64,000 nucleotides of DNA from CAVOXO01 sp963700425 (GTDB lineage Bacteria; Actinomycetota; Acidimicrobiia; Acidimicrobiales; Microtrichaceae). Below, piece after piece: positions 46,255 through 55,966 of this stretch. The first letter of the stretch is position 1, and every line of letters starts with the position of its first letter. The notes beneath the pieces were generated by a model. That model searched no databases and was not told where the DNA came from. It worked only from the letters and a program-made list of their open reading frames with translations. Location: assembly GCA_963700425.1 (NCBI GenBank), contig CAVOXO010000001.1, positions 806,001-870,000 on the forward strand, read 5' to 3'. Position numbers and translations under genes: made by a program.

Positions 46255-49242
46255 TCAGGGGACTCCCCGACCCACGAGCTCGCTGATCGTGTGGAGCGCC
46301 GCGGCGACGGTTGCGTCGTCGCGCATCATCGCCCCCCGGCGGTTTGCCTCCGCCGCCGCCACCGGGCCCAGGCGCTGGGCGAGCGCACCGGCGACGTCGC
46401 CGAGCTCGTCCGCGCCCGACGGCGAGATGGGCAGCGCGGTGGAAGCTCCGGCAGCGGCGACAGATCCGAACAGCACTGCCGCTTCCTCGTCACGGTCCAA
46501 CCTGGCAAGGATGCCGGCGAGATGCCGGAGGCTCAGCCACTGGTTGGCCCAGTCGCCTCCCTGGAACCAGGTCTCGACGACGTGCCGGTAGCCGCGGAGT
46601 GCCTCCACGGTCTCCCCCCGTCCGGCGCGGAGCCACATCGCTTCGGTCATGGCGAAGGCTCGCATCCAGCGGTTGCCCACCGATCCGGCGAGCTCGGCGG
46701 AGCGGTCGAGGCACTCGATCGCCGCATCCGGATCGACCGTTGCCATGGCCAGCCCTGTCGCGTAGGCGGCCTGCGCCATCGCGGTCGGGCTCGCGCTCCG
46801 CTGTGCAGCAGCGTCGGCCTCTGCCGCGTAGCTCGTGCCGGCCACGGGGTCACCGAGGCTCGTGTGGGCGACCGATCGCATGTAGAGAGCGTGCGCGATG
46901 CGCCCGTCGACAGCCGAGTGCTCCGCCGCGGCGAGCATCTGGTCCATCCAGTCGAGTGCGGCGTCGTGGTCGCCTCGGTAGAACAAGGCATTGCCCAGCA
47001 CCCGTTCGGGCAGGCCGCACGGTGCCAGCCCGAGTCGATCCCTGGCATCGACGGCGCGCTCTGCCAACTCGATGGCCCCATCGAGTTCGCCGCGCACGAA
47101 ACGGCCGTACGCGACGACGCCGAGCACGGTCGGGAACAGCGGATGGCCCTCCGCCCCTTCGAGCGACGCTGCCGCGTCGGCCCACTCGACGACCTCGTAG
47201 CGGATCCGCCGGAACGCCAGCTCGCGTGTCCCGTCGACCAGGCGCAAGGCACTGTCGGGGTCCTCGTTCTCCAGCGCCGTGCGCATGGCCACGCGCAGGT
47301 TCCCGAGGTCTCGCTCGAGCCGGTCCGCCGACGCTGCTTCGGCCGCCGTGTCGAGCGCCACGGCACCGAGCTCGACGAGCTCCACGAACGTCTGCAGATG
47401 TGCAGCACGAACCCGCTCCGCCTCGGCCTGCGTGACGAGACGATCTGCACCGAACCGACGAAGCGTCTCGAGCTGTCGGTAGCGGACGCCGTCTGCAGTG
47501 TGGCTTGCGACCACCATCGACTTGTCGACCAGCACCGCGAGGAGATGTGCCACCTCGACCGGTGCGAGCTCACCGACGCCGCAGACCTGCTCGGCGGCTT
47601 CGAGGTCGAACCCGCCGGCGAACACCGACAACCGGGCCAGGAGGAGCTGCTCCTTGTCGTTCAGGAGCTCGTAGGACCACTGCACCAGGTCCGAGAGGGT
47701 GCGATGACGGGCATCGCGACCGGCGCCCGACCTCAACAGCGCGAAACGCTCGTGGATCCTGTCCGCCAGCTGACGGGGGCTCATCGACGCCATGCGCACC
47801 GCAGCGAGCTCGAGGGCGAGCGGAAGCCCGTCGAGCTGGATACAGAGCTCCGCCACCGCCGGAGCGGACCGTTCGGTGATCTCGAAGGAGGGCACGGACT
47901 CCTCCGCCCGGGCGACGAAGACCTGCACGGCCGGCGTCGTCAACAGCACCTCGAGCGGGTCGGTCGTGTGGGAGGGGACCTCCAGCGGGGCGACTGGCCG
48001 AACGGTTTCACCCGACACTCCGATCGGCTCTCGGCTGGTCGCGACGAGTCGCACCCTCGGGCACCAGCGGACGATCCTCGTTGCCAGATCACCGACCGTT
48101 GCGATGACGTGTTCGCAGTTGTCGAGCACCAGCAGCAGCTCACGCGGGCCGAGAACCTCGACGATCGACTCCTCGAGCGATCGTGTCGAACGGCGTTCGA
48201 CGTCGAGCGCGTGGGCGACCGCAGCGACCAGCGCCCGCTCGTCCTGCACGGTCGCGAGCTCGACGAATCGCACGCCGTCCTCGAATCGGTCCGCCAGTCG
48301 GCGCGCGAGCTCGGCTGCAAGGGTTGATTTGCCGACGCCGCCGGGCCCGGTGAGGGTGACCAGACGAGAGCGACCGACGGCGTCAGCCAGGTGCTCCAGG
48401 TCCGTCGCCCGGCCGATGAGCTCCGTGGCCAGCCCCGGTGCGCCGATCGGTGCGCCGGGTCCGGCGTGGCGAAGCGCATCCGCGCCTGGGGAGGTCGGTG
48501 TCTCGTGGTCGATGGCGATGGAGCTCTCCAGGGCGCGGAAGGTGGGAGACGGTTCGAGGCCGAGCTCGTCGCGTAGGTGGAGACGTAGCGTCTGTCCCGC
48601 TCGCAGCGCCTCTGCCTGACGACCGGAGCGGTGGAGCGCGACCATGAGCTGCTCCCAGAAGCGTTCCCGGAACGGAAATTCCTGCGCCAACGCCTCGATC
48701 TCGCCGACCGCGGCCCCCGGGTCGCCGCTCGCCAACCGGGCGTCGTTGCGGAGCTCGAAGGCCGCCAGGCGAAGTTCCTCGAGGCGGACCGCCTCCGGTC
48801 GCGCCCAGGGTTCGTCCGCGAATTCGGCGAGCGCTCGTCCGCACCAGATCCGAAGGCAGTCGTCGAGCATCTGCAGCGCATCCGCGGGGGCGTCGGCCAG
48901 CACTGCACGGGCCGAGTCGACCGCACAGCTGAACCGGTCCGCATCGACGGCGTCGGTCGGGACCTCCAACACGTAGCCGGGTGGTCGGTTGACGAGAATC
49001 TCGCCGTCGTCGTCCTCCATCGTCCGACGGAGCTTCGACAGGTGAGTCTGAAGCGTCGCCCGGGCCGTCGGCGGCGGCGTGTCGCCCCAGAGCGCCTCGC
49101 TCAGCGCATCGACGGAGACGACGTGGCGCCGGTGGGTGAGCAACACGGCGAGGAGCCGCCGTTGGGCGGGGGCGAGCGGCGCGGCGCTCCCGCCCTGTGA
49201 CAGCCCCACCGTCCCCAACAGTTGCAGTTCCACCCGGCCCAT
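46255..49242 (-). CDS. SARP-type transcriptional regulator with NB-ARC and TPR-like domains (AfsR-like)
   Basis: 995 residues. OmpR-like winged HTH (1-95: 'LLAVLLTHRRHVVSVDALSEALWG', 'ATLQTHLSKLRR'), bacterial transcriptional-activation domain (about 95-250: 'FPFRERFWEQLMVALHRSGRQAEAL', 'LRDELGLEPS'), NB-ARC ATPase (about 290-600: Walker A 'GPGGVGKST', 'LLLVLDNCEHV', 'LDGLPLALELAA'), then about 400 residues of TPR-like helices. The ATG at 49242 ('GRVELQLLGTVGLSQGG') is the proper SARP start. Divergent from the cupin gene, a likely target. Confidence 0.93.
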   Translation of the reverse strand: MGRVELQLLGTVGLSQGGSAAPLAPAQRRLLAVLLTHRRHVVSVDALSEALWGDTPPPTARATLQTHLSKLRRTMEDDDGEILVNRPPGYVLEVPTDAVDADRFSCAVDSARAVLADAPADALQMLDDCLRIWCGRALAEFADEPWARPEAVRLEELRLAAFELRNDARLASGDPGAAVGEIEALAQEFPFRERFWEQLMVALHRSGRQAEALRAGQTLRLHLRDELGLEPSPTFRALESSIAIDHETPTSPGADALRHAGPGAPIGAPGLATELIGRATDLEHLADAVGRSRLVTLTGPGGVGKSTLAAELARRLADRFEDGVRFVELATVQDERALVAAVAHALDVERRSTRSLEESIVEVLGPRELLLVLDNCEHVIATVGDLATRIVRWCPRVRLVATSREPIGVSGETVRPVAPLEVPSHTTDPLEVLLTTPAVQVFVARAEESVPSFEITERSAPAVAELCIQLDGLPLALELAAVRMASMSPRQLADRIHERFALLRSGAGRDARHRTLSDLVQWSYELLNDKEQLLLARLSVFAGGFDLEAAEQVCGVGELAPVEVAHLLAVLVDKSMVVASHTADGVRYRQLETLRRFGADRLVTQAEAERVRAAHLQTFVELVELGAVALDTAAEAASADRLERDLGNLRVAMRTALENEDPDSALRLVDGTRELAFRRIRYEVVEWADAAASLEGAEGHPLFPTVLGVVAYGRFVRGELDGAIELAERAVDARDRLGLAPCGLPERVLGNALFYRGDHDAALDWMDQMLAAAEHSAVDGRIAHALYMRSVAHTSLGDPVAGTSYAAEADAAAQRSASPTAMAQAAYATGLAMATVDPDAAIECLDRSAELAGSVGNRWMRAFAMTEAMWLRAGRGETVEALRGYRHVVETWFQGGDWANQWLSLRHLAGILARLDRDEEAAVLFGSVAAAGASTALPISPSGADELGDVAGALAQRLGPVAAAEANRRGAMMRDDATVAAALHTISELVGRGVP

Positions 49243-49384
49243 TGTGACCCACCGGAGTTCGTACCGGACCCGGAACCGTTCCACCACCGACGGTCGACCG
49301 AGGTCCCACCGACAGATGGCGGTGCCACAGGTCGATGATGGTCTCGCCGCCCGATCCTGGCCGGCGAGACCAAGGGAGACGAAC

Positions 49385-49779
49385 ATGCACGTCACGAAGA
49401 ACGACGTTCCGGTGAAGCTGGACGTCCCGGGTGCGACGGCACGTCAGTTGTGCGGGTTCGGTGACGCCACCAACTACGGAGGGATCAGCGGTGAGTACTT
49501 CTCACTGGAGGCGGGGACGGACATCGCTCCGTTGCTGGAGGGGTTGGACGGCGACGCCTGCCACGCCCCCCATTGGGGGTACATGCTCGACGGAACGGTC
49601 GTGGTGACCTACCGCGACGAGACCGAGGAGACCTGCAGCGCCGGGGACCTCTTCTACTGGCCGCCAGGACACTCGGTGCGCGTGACTCACGATGCCGAGG
49701 TGGTCCTGTTCAGCCCGGAGGCAGAGCACACCGCAGTGATCGACCACATGGGCGAGAAGCTCGCGGGGCAGGGTCATGA
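49385..49779 (+). CDS. Small cupin-domain protein (probable frameshift at the end)
   Basis: 131 residues after correction. A single cupin barrel: 'GDACHAPHWGYMLDGTVVVTY' carries the first metal motif and 'AGDLFYWPPGHSVRVTHDAEVVLF' the second. As sequenced, the frame runs on into the next gene for 250 bases. Adding one G to the run at 49765-49768 gives 'KLAGAGS' and a stop that overlaps the next ATG (ATGA), which is far more natural. It is divergent from the SARP regulator, with 142 bases between starts. Confidence 0.75.
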
Positions 49780-50381
49780 GCGCTCCGACGCGCACCGTCG
49801 ACCTCGACGACGGCATCGACGGGGGCGCCCAGCTGGGCGTTGTCGTCCCGTTGCTCGGGGGACTCGTGGGGCGGCTCCGGCCTGCCGACCTCAACCTCTC
49901 GACCCCCTGCAGCTCGTGGACCACGCGGGATCTGCTCAATCATGTCGTCGGTGGCGCCCTCATGTACGCCGACGCGTTCGAGGGTGGACCTGTCGAGGAC
50001 ATCTCGGGTCGGCTGCCCGACGTCGTCGGTGACGACCCGCTCTCGGCTTTCCAGGCCGCGGCTGGTCGCTTCGGCGAGGCGACGCAGTCTGCGGGCGCCA
50101 TGGATCGGGTGTTCGCCCTTCCCTGGGGATCGATGTCCGGTCCGACATTCCTCCGTTTCGTCGGATTCGATCTGCTGATGCACAGTTGGGACCTGGCCGC
50201 GACCCTCGGTGAGGAGCCCGACGTGTCCGACGAGTTCGTGGCCGAGGTCTCGACGTTCGCCCACCACGTGCTCGACCCGTGGACCCGCGACGGCATCAAC
50301 TTCGCCGACGAGGTGCCCTCGCATCCCGACGACACCGCACTGAATCGGCTTGCGGCCTATTCCGGCAGACGGCGGGGCTGA
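49776..50381 (+). CDS. TIGR03086-type (mycothiol/DinB-fold) protein
   Basis: 201 residues. 'LSTPCSSWTTRDLLNHVVGGALMYADAF' and 'GFDLLMHSWDLAATLGEEPDVSDE' are hallmarks of the TIGR03086 branch of the DinB/MDMPI superfamily, with metal-site His in both. It is probably co-translated with the cupin. Substrate unknown. Confidence 0.88.
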   Translation: MSAPTRTVDLDDGIDGGAQLGVVVPLLGGLVGRLRPADLNLSTPCSSWTTRDLLNHVVGGALMYADAFEGGPVEDISGRLPDVVGDDPLSAFQAAAGRFGEATQSAGAMDRVFALPWGSMSGPTFLRFVGFDLLMHSWDLAATLGEEPDVSDEFVAEVSTFAHHVLDPWTRDGINFADEVPSHPDDTALNRLAAYSGRRRG

Positions 50382-50469
50382 CACCTGGAGGGAGTCTCCC
50401 GCAGCATTCCGGCGACCGCTGGGCGGGATGGGACCGACATTCCGCCGGGGTCGTCGCCTCAACCGGTGC

Positions 50470-51534
50470 TCACGTACCGGCGCGCGCGACGAACGGTGAG
50501 GTCATGGCCCGGAGAAGTGCGCTGTAGTTGAGAGTGAAGCGGAGCTCGGCTCCGACGTCGGGTCGGTTGGCGTGGGCGTCGAGGACGAGGTGGTCGCTGC
50601 TGGCGCCGAGGATGTCGACGCCATCGGGGGCGACGAGCCCCTCGACATCGACGTCCTGTCGGCCCAGCGCGACGATGACCCGGTGGGACGGGCCACGGGC
50701 GCCCCGCTCTTCGACCGTGTCACCGAACGCGGTCTGACCTTGTTCGCCGCGCGGTCGAGACGGCTTCGTCTTCGATTCGATGACCTCGGCGACCAGGGTG
50801 ACGGCGCCGGTGGCCAGCCCGTCGATGGGGAAGCGGCGGATCGGTTCGAGGCCGAGGAGGATCGACTCGCCGAGGCGCAGGTGGTTGATGCGGCCGATCT
50901 CCGATGTCGGGTCGAGCGCCCAGTCGAGATTGGCGGAATTGCCACCGGAGACGATGTCGAGGTCGAGCCCGAAGGCCCTCTCGGTGGAGTCGGCGAGGGC
51001 GGAGAGCTCCGCCATGTTGGCCGCGTCGGGGATCACGCCACTCTGGCACGCGAGGTTGGTTCCGATGCCGCGCAGCACGATGTCGGGCAGGTCGACCACG
51101 CGGCGCACCGCGTCGTGCAGGTCGGCGGGCATGATGCCTTCGCGGAGGTCGCCGAGTTCGACCATCAGAACGACACCGTGGTGGCGTCCTCGAGCCCGGG
51201 CAGCCACCGCCAGATGCTCGATGGTGTCGAGTTCGGTGTTGAGGCTGAGCTCGGCGTTGGCGACGACCCGTTCGGCCTGGCTGATCATCGGGGAGCGGAT
51301 CAGCATGATCTCCCCGGTGACCCCGGCGCCGCGGAGGCGCTCGATGTTCTCGATCCGCGCGTCGCCGAGCGAGGTGACCCCGGCTGCGGCCAGTTCGTGC
51401 GCGATCTCGGCCGACCCGAGGGTGGCCTTCGTCACCCCGCACACCTTGATGCCCCGACGGCCCAGCCGTTCGGCGAGGGTCCGAGCGTTGTGGGCGATGA
51501 GGTCGAGGCGGATCTCCAGCCTCGGCGCGCTCAT
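50470..51534 (-). CDS. PLP-dependent amino-acid racemase, alanine/ornithine racemase family
   Basis: 354 residues, fold-type III. The PLP Lys is in 'KVCGVTKATLGSAEIAHEL' (about residue 36), with 'LGDARIENIERLRGAGV', 'VVLMVELGDLREGI', 'GTNLACQSG' and 'VSGGNSANL'. This pattern is that of the YhfX/ornithine racemase (Orr) group. The C-terminal beta domain is present. The ATG overlaps the stop of the DUF1611 gene (ATGA). It probably interconverts L and D forms of an amino acid; the substrate is not readable. Confidence 0.88.
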   Translation of the reverse strand: MSAPRLEIRLDLIAHNARTLAERLGRRGIKVCGVTKATLGSAEIAHELAAAGVTSLGDARIENIERLRGAGVTGEIMLIRSPMISQAERVVANAELSLNTELDTIEHLAVAARARGRHHGVVLMVELGDLREGIMPADLHDAVRRVVDLPDIVLRGIGTNLACQSGVIPDAANMAELSALADSTERAFGLDLDIVSGGNSANLDWALDPTSEIGRINHLRLGESILLGLEPIRRFPIDGLATGAVTLVAEVIESKTKPSRPRGEQGQTAFGDTVEERGARGPSHRVIVALGRQDVDVEGLVAPDGVDILGASSDHLVLDAHANRPDVGAELRFTLNYSALLRAMTSPFVARAGT

Positions 51535-52678
51535 GTGGCGCTGACGATCGGCTTCCGTTCGAGTTCGGGAAAGGCACGCACCACCATGTCGACGAGGCGG
51601 TCGGCGGGTCGCGTGTCAGCGCGTCGGTGGCAGGTATGCCGAGCTCCAGCTCGTAGAGCGTGATGGCGGCAGTGACCTCGGCGTCGGTCATGTTCTCGTG
51701 GTTGATCGTCAGCCCGATGACGGACGTGTCGGCGAACGTCTCGATGAGATTGATCTCGGCGGCGGGGTCCGGCGTCGGGACATCGGCGAAGTCGCCGAGT
51801 TGGGTTCGTGACGGGGCGTGCTGGAGGATCACGCCGTTGGGTCGGCTGCCCCTCAGGATGAACGTGGAGCTGAGATACGCGGGGTGGCTCAGGGCTCCCT
51901 GGCCTTCGATGACGATGACGTCGGGGTGCTCACCTTCGAACGCTTCGACGACGGCGGATTCCATCTCGCCGGAGCAGAACTGGCAGGGAACGGCGTCGAG
52001 AGCGACGCCGTAGCGGGCGCCTTGGATCAGTCCGGTCTGGCCGGTTCCCACCAGGACAGCCTTGATTCCCTGGTTGTTCAGCGCAGCGGTGAGGATCGTC
52101 GCCGTCGTTCGCTTGCCGATGGCACCGTCCGTGCCGAGCACCGCGATTCGCGGACAGGTCACCTCGGCAATGCGGCCGCTGAACATGCGGAGATCCCGCT
52201 TGTCGCGGGGTCGCCGGATGTCGAGGATCGTCACGCCGTAGGCGGCGGCGGCTGCCGCGAACTCGGGATCGTCGTTGAGGAACTCGTGGAGCCCGTTCAC
52301 GATGCTGATGCCCTGCTTCATGGCGCCGAGCATGATGTGCCGCTCGGCAGGGGAGAGCATGCCGCTGAGCGGAGCGACACCGAAGATCAAGAAGTCCGGC
52401 TCGGAGTGATGCAGAGCGATCGCTGCCGAGAGGTCCGAGACGATCGGGATGTTGTTGGGGCCGTCGCCGAGGACATCGCCCGAGTCGCGGCCGGACTGGG
52501 TGCTGTCGATCACCGACAGGATCTCGTATCGCTCGGAGTGGCGTACCAGCCCGTTGGCGGTCTTGCCGTCGATGGCTCCGAAGTTGGCCTCGCAGAAGAC
52601 GACGGCGGTGGGGCGGCTGTCGGCGACGCTGGCAAGGTGGCGCGGCGAAGCGGGATGGCTGTGCGGCACGTTGGACAT
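51531..52678 (-). CDS. DUF1611 protein, DgcN-like (one frameshift)
   Basis: About 382 residues after correction. The N-terminal Rossmann-like domain ('AVVFCEANFGAIDGKTANGLVR', 'FLIFGVAPLSG') is followed by a P-loop-like domain ('VLGTDGAIGKRTTATIL', 'GTGQTGLIQGARYGVALD', 'DVIVIEGQGALSHPAY'). DUF1611 includes DgcN, described as an N-acyltransferase in bacterial D-glutamate catabolism. The frame breaks at the G3 run 51606-51608; one added base gives 'ADRLVDMVVRAFPELE' and a stop overlapping the racemase ATG. Confidence 0.85.
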
Positions 52679-52783
52679 GGCTCTCCTCGAGACGAGCTCA
52701 GAGGAGGCGACGGACTGTCTCGGATCGGAGTCGACCCGAGGGCAACGAGTTGTCCCCACTCAGCGTGAACGCTCAGCCTACCG

Positions 52784-53518
52784 TCATTCCGGTCCGAAGG
52801 CCCGCCGCCCGTCGTCGAAACTCGGCGTCGCCGCCAGCAGTTCGGAGACGTCGACACCGTCACCGACGTCCTCGCTGCCGCTTCGGCGGAACAGCCGGGC
52901 CCGGCCCGTGACGGTGGCCACGTCGCCCGAGACCCGCAGCCACGACCCTTCGTACAGCGCGAGCACCGGGCAGTCGTTCTCCTCGAGGAACTCCGCGATC
53001 CGCTCGTCTCTGTTCTCGCCCATGTACGTCGAGGCGGGATCGACATCGACATAGTGCAGGTTGACCTGGAACGGCAGGAGTCCGATCGCCGACAGCGAGA
53101 CGGGCTGGCAGATCGGCATGTCGTTCGTCGTGCGGATCGTCGGGCATGCGACGTTCGTCCCCGCCGAGGCTCCCAGGTAGCGGGTCTCGCCGTGGCGAAC
53201 TCTCCTGCGGAGACCCGCGATCACGTCCAGGCCGTGCAGCGTGTCGAGCAGACGGAAGCTGTTGCCACCACCCATCATCACGACCTTGGCGTCGAGAATC
53301 GCCTGGCGCGGATCCCGATCATCGTGAGCCGACACGACATCGATCCCGAGTCGTCCGAACGAGGACGTGACGCGGGCGGCATAGTCGTCCCAGTCGGCGA
53401 GCGCGAACGGCACGAAGGTCACGCGGTCGGTTCCGGCGACCTCGATGAGCGGTTCTGCCGCGTGACGAAACATCGCGTCGCCGTAGTTCGTCGAATTCGA
53501 CAACAACAGCAGTTCCAT
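52784..53518 (-). CDS. pepE: Peptidase E (alpha-aspartyl dipeptidase, family S51)
   Basis: 244 residues. 'LLLLSNSTNYGDAMF' and the nucleophile elbow 'YLGASAGTNVACPTIRTTNDMPI' (GxSAG) are family S51 hallmarks, with 'LPFQVNLHYVD' carrying the conserved His. PepE cleaves N-terminal Asp dipeptides in the cytoplasm. It lies 105 bases upstream of the DUF1611-racemase pair on the same strand, which suggests a shared dipeptide or D-amino-acid pathway. Confidence 0.92.
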   Translation of the reverse strand: MELLLLSNSTNYGDAMFRHAAEPLIEVAGTDRVTFVPFALADWDDYAARVTSSFGRLGIDVVSAHDDRDPRQAILDAKVVMMGGGNSFRLLDTLHGLDVIAGLRRRVRHGETRYLGASAGTNVACPTIRTTNDMPICQPVSLSAIGLLPFQVNLHYVDVDPASTYMGENRDERIAEFLEENDCPVLALYEGSWLRVSGDVATVTGRARLFRRSGSEDVGDGVDVSELLAATPSFDDGRRAFGPE

Positions 53519-53565
53519 CGTCGAAGTCTCGCGGTGCGACGTCCGCGTCGCGGCATCGCGGTGAC

Positions 53566-54090
53566 TCAGGAGTGCCGCTGACCGAGGTGCCGTCGGTGAA
53601 GCTCGACCGGCCAGTACCGAACGGCCTCGATGCCGTCTGCCTCGACGAGCTCGCGCCGGACCCGGCCGTGGTCGTAGCAGTTGAGCTCGTAACGATTGCC
53701 CCAGGGGTCGGAGAGATCGAATGCCCAGCAGAGGTCGAAATCGATGAGGTCGTTGCGCTGAAGCGGGGCTCCGTTCGGACCCGCTATCTCGCCAGGAAGG
53801 GATCTGGCGAACGCGATGAAGGCGTCCGCATCGACACTGAAGGCGACACCGGTCTGCTGAGCGATCATCGGATGCGCGTCGCTCGCCTCGAACAGGGCGA
53901 GCATCGACCGTCCTCCATCCGCAGAGATCTGCAGGGGGCCGCCGTCGAACCCGGTAGCCCAGAAGTCGTAGTCGTCGACCGGTTCGAATCCGAGATGCTC
54001 CTCGTACCAGGCCGCCGCTTCGACCCGATCGGGAACCCGGATGTGCACGTGGTCGAGCCGGCCCATCCGGAATCTGGTCGTGTCGTTCAC
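53566..54090 (-). CDS. Glyoxalase/VOC-family protein
   Basis: 174 residues. 'RLDHVHIRVPDRVEAAAWYEEHLGFEP' opens a betaalphabetabetabeta module, and 'DPWGNRYELNCYD' closes the second, with metal-site His and Glu. Either a dioxygenase- or glyoxalase-type enzyme. The start is the GTG at 54090 or the ATG at 54066. The 47 bases to pepE are short enough for co-transcription. Confidence 0.87.
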   Translation of the reverse strand: MNDTTRFRMGRLDHVHIRVPDRVEAAAWYEEHLGFEPVDDYDFWATGFDGGPLQISADGGRSMLALFEASDAHPMIAQQTGVAFSVDADAFIAFARSLPGEIAGPNGAPLQRNDLIDFDLCWAFDLSDPWGNRYELNCYDHGRVRRELVEADGIEAVRYWPVELHRRHLGQRHS

Positions 54091-54169
54091 GGCTCCACGG
54101 TAGGCGGGCCACATCCTCGATGATTCGTCGGGGATTGGAGGGTGTTCAACTGCGTGAAAGACTTGAGAA

Positions 54170-55081
54170 GTGGAACACGTTCTACCTCCGCGTGTCGAAG
54201 GTACGGTGACGCTCCCGGATGGTCGATTCCTCGGTTTCGCCGAGTTCGGGCAGCCGAAGGGGCGGGCGGTGCTGTGGTTCCACGGCACACCAGGCGCTCG
54301 TCGGCAGCTCCCCCCGCACGCCCGTCGGTTGGCTCTCGAGCACGATGTCCGTCTGATCGGTATCGAACGCCCCGGTGCGGGCGACTCCACCCCTCACACC
54401 TACGAGCGGGTTCTGGATTGGGCCGATGACGTCGACACCGTGCTCGACCATCTCGGCGTCGGCGACTACGCCGCCATCGGCCTCTCGGGCGGAGGGCCCT
54501 ACGTGCTGGCATGCGCATCGGGGCATCCGGAGCGGATGGTGGCGGGCGCAATTCTCGGTGGTATCGCCCCCACGACCGGCGACGAAGCGCCGGAGGGCGG
54601 AATGATCCGTCTCGCCCAACGCTTCCAGGTGGCGATACGCGCGGTCCGGTCCCCGCTCGGCTCGATCGTCGGGGCGACCGTTCAGATCCTCCGCCCGATC
54701 TCGTCGACAGCGTTCGGCCTGGCGACCCGCGTCTTCCCCGAAGGCGATCGAGCGGTCTTCGCCCGACCCGAGATGAAGGAGATGTTCCTCGACGACATCG
54801 CGCACGGGAGCACCCGAGGACTGCACTCGGTCTTCTTCGACATCCTGCTGTTCAGCAAACCCTGGGGGTTCGACCTTGCCGACATACGGGTTCCGATCCG
54901 CTTCTGGCAGGGTGACTCCGATCCGATCGTTCCTGTGGAACACGCCGTACGCATGGCGGAGTTGGTACCCGATTCCGACCTTCGGATCCGTCACGCCGAG
55001 AGTCACCTGGGGGCTCTGATGATCGCGGACGAGGTGCTCGAGACCCTGCTCGACCTGTGGCCCTCGGCCGTCGAGGACTGA
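54170..55081 (+). CDS. Alpha/beta hydrolase
   Basis: 303 residues. Oxyanion 'WFHGTPGARRQ', nucleophile elbow 'GLSGGG' (Ser about residue 107), acid in 'WQGDSDPIVP' and His in 'HAESHLGAL' complete the triad. A cap domain lies at about 150-220. Substrate unknown. GTG start at 54170. Followed by a second hydrolase on the same strand. Confidence 0.9.
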   Translation: MEHVLPPRVEGTVTLPDGRFLGFAEFGQPKGRAVLWFHGTPGARRQLPPHARRLALEHDVRLIGIERPGAGDSTPHTYERVLDWADDVDTVLDHLGVGDYAAIGLSGGGPYVLACASGHPERMVAGAILGGIAPTTGDEAPEGGMIRLAQRFQVAIRAVRSPLGSIVGATVQILRPISSTAFGLATRVFPEGDRAVFARPEMKEMFLDDIAHGSTRGLHSVFFDILLFSKPWGFDLADIRVPIRFWQGDSDPIVPVEHAVRMAELVPDSDLRIRHAESHLGALMIADEVLETLLDLWPSAVED

Positions 55082-55132
55082 CGCCCCGACGTGTCAGCGT
55101 CATCGGATAGGGGGAGGGAGCGAAGCGTCACC

Positions 55133-55945
55133 ATGTTCGCGGTCGACCGCGGCGATGTCCGGTTGTCGGTCGAGGTCACCGGAGACGGCGCGCCGTTCGT
55201 GTGGGCTCACCCCCTGCTCGCCTCCATGGACGCCGATGAGCGCGCCGGGGTCTTCGACTGGTCAGAGGCGCCGTGCCGCCTGATCCGCTACGACGCCCGG
55301 TCCCATGGGCGGTCGTCGTACGACCCGAAGGCGGAGAGCCACCGTTGGGAGAACCTCGCCGACGACATGATGGCGGTGGCCACCGCGGCCGAGGCCCCGA
55401 CGGCGGTGTTGGGCGGGGCATCGATGGGAGCAGCGACGGCGCTGTGGGCCGCCCGGCAGGATCCTGGCCGGGTCCGCGGTCTGATACTGGTCATCCCGCC
55501 GACCGCATGGGGTAGCCGGCCCACCCAGGCGCGGCTGTATCGAGGTCTGGCGATGGCATCCGCGGGGCGGCTGCTGGTGCCGGCCAACCTCGCGCTGCGG
55601 GTCCCGCGTCCGAGACCGCGCCGCGGAACACGCGCCGCTCTCGCCGACTCGATTCTGACGTCGATCGGCGCTACCGAGTCGCATCACCTCGCGCCGCCGT
55701 TGAGAGGTTCGGCGGAGAGCGACCTTCCGGCCATCGCCGAGGTCGCGGCGCTCGACGTTCCGACCCTGATCCTGGCCTGGCGCGGTGATCGCTCCCATCC
55801 GATCTCGGTCGCTCGGCAACTCGCGGGCGCCATGCCGCGCGCCGAACTCGAGATCGTCGGCTCCGACCTGAGTGGGTGGCCTGAGCTCGTGGCCGACTTC
55901 CTCACCCGCGTGGATGCTCAGAGCCCACGCGCTCGTCGCCGCTGA
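55133..55945 (+). CDS. Alpha/beta hydrolase
   Basis: 270 residues. 'VWAHPLLASMDADE', elbow 'GGASMGAAT' and 'LAWRGDRSHPISV' are visible; the terminal His is less clear ('SDLSGWPELV' has Trp where His is usual). The ATG at 55133 is preferred over an upstream GTG at 55091. It is probably in an operon with the preceding hydrolase but only distantly related to it. Confidence 0.8.
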   Translation: MFAVDRGDVRLSVEVTGDGAPFVWAHPLLASMDADERAGVFDWSEAPCRLIRYDARSHGRSSYDPKAESHRWENLADDMMAVATAAEAPTAVLGGASMGAATALWAARQDPGRVRGLILVIPPTAWGSRPTQARLYRGLAMASAGRLLVPANLALRVPRPRPRRGTRAALADSILTSIGATESHHLAPPLRGSAESDLPAIAEVAALDVPTLILAWRGDRSHPISVARQLAGAMPRAELEIVGSDLSGWPELVADFLTRVDAQSPRARRR

Positions 55946-55966
55946 GCCCTCGGCCGACCTTCGCCG

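Noticed and set aside
45900..46286. A 128-codon plus-strand frame in the gap before the SARP gene
   Set aside because: Arg/Ser/Gly-rich, no start context, no motif, and it overlaps the SARP stop region.
44480..48327. Two long plus-strand open frames across the MDMPI and SARP region
   Set aside because: They lie antisense to well-supported genes and cross intergenic DNA. Their composition is that of GC-rich shadow frames.
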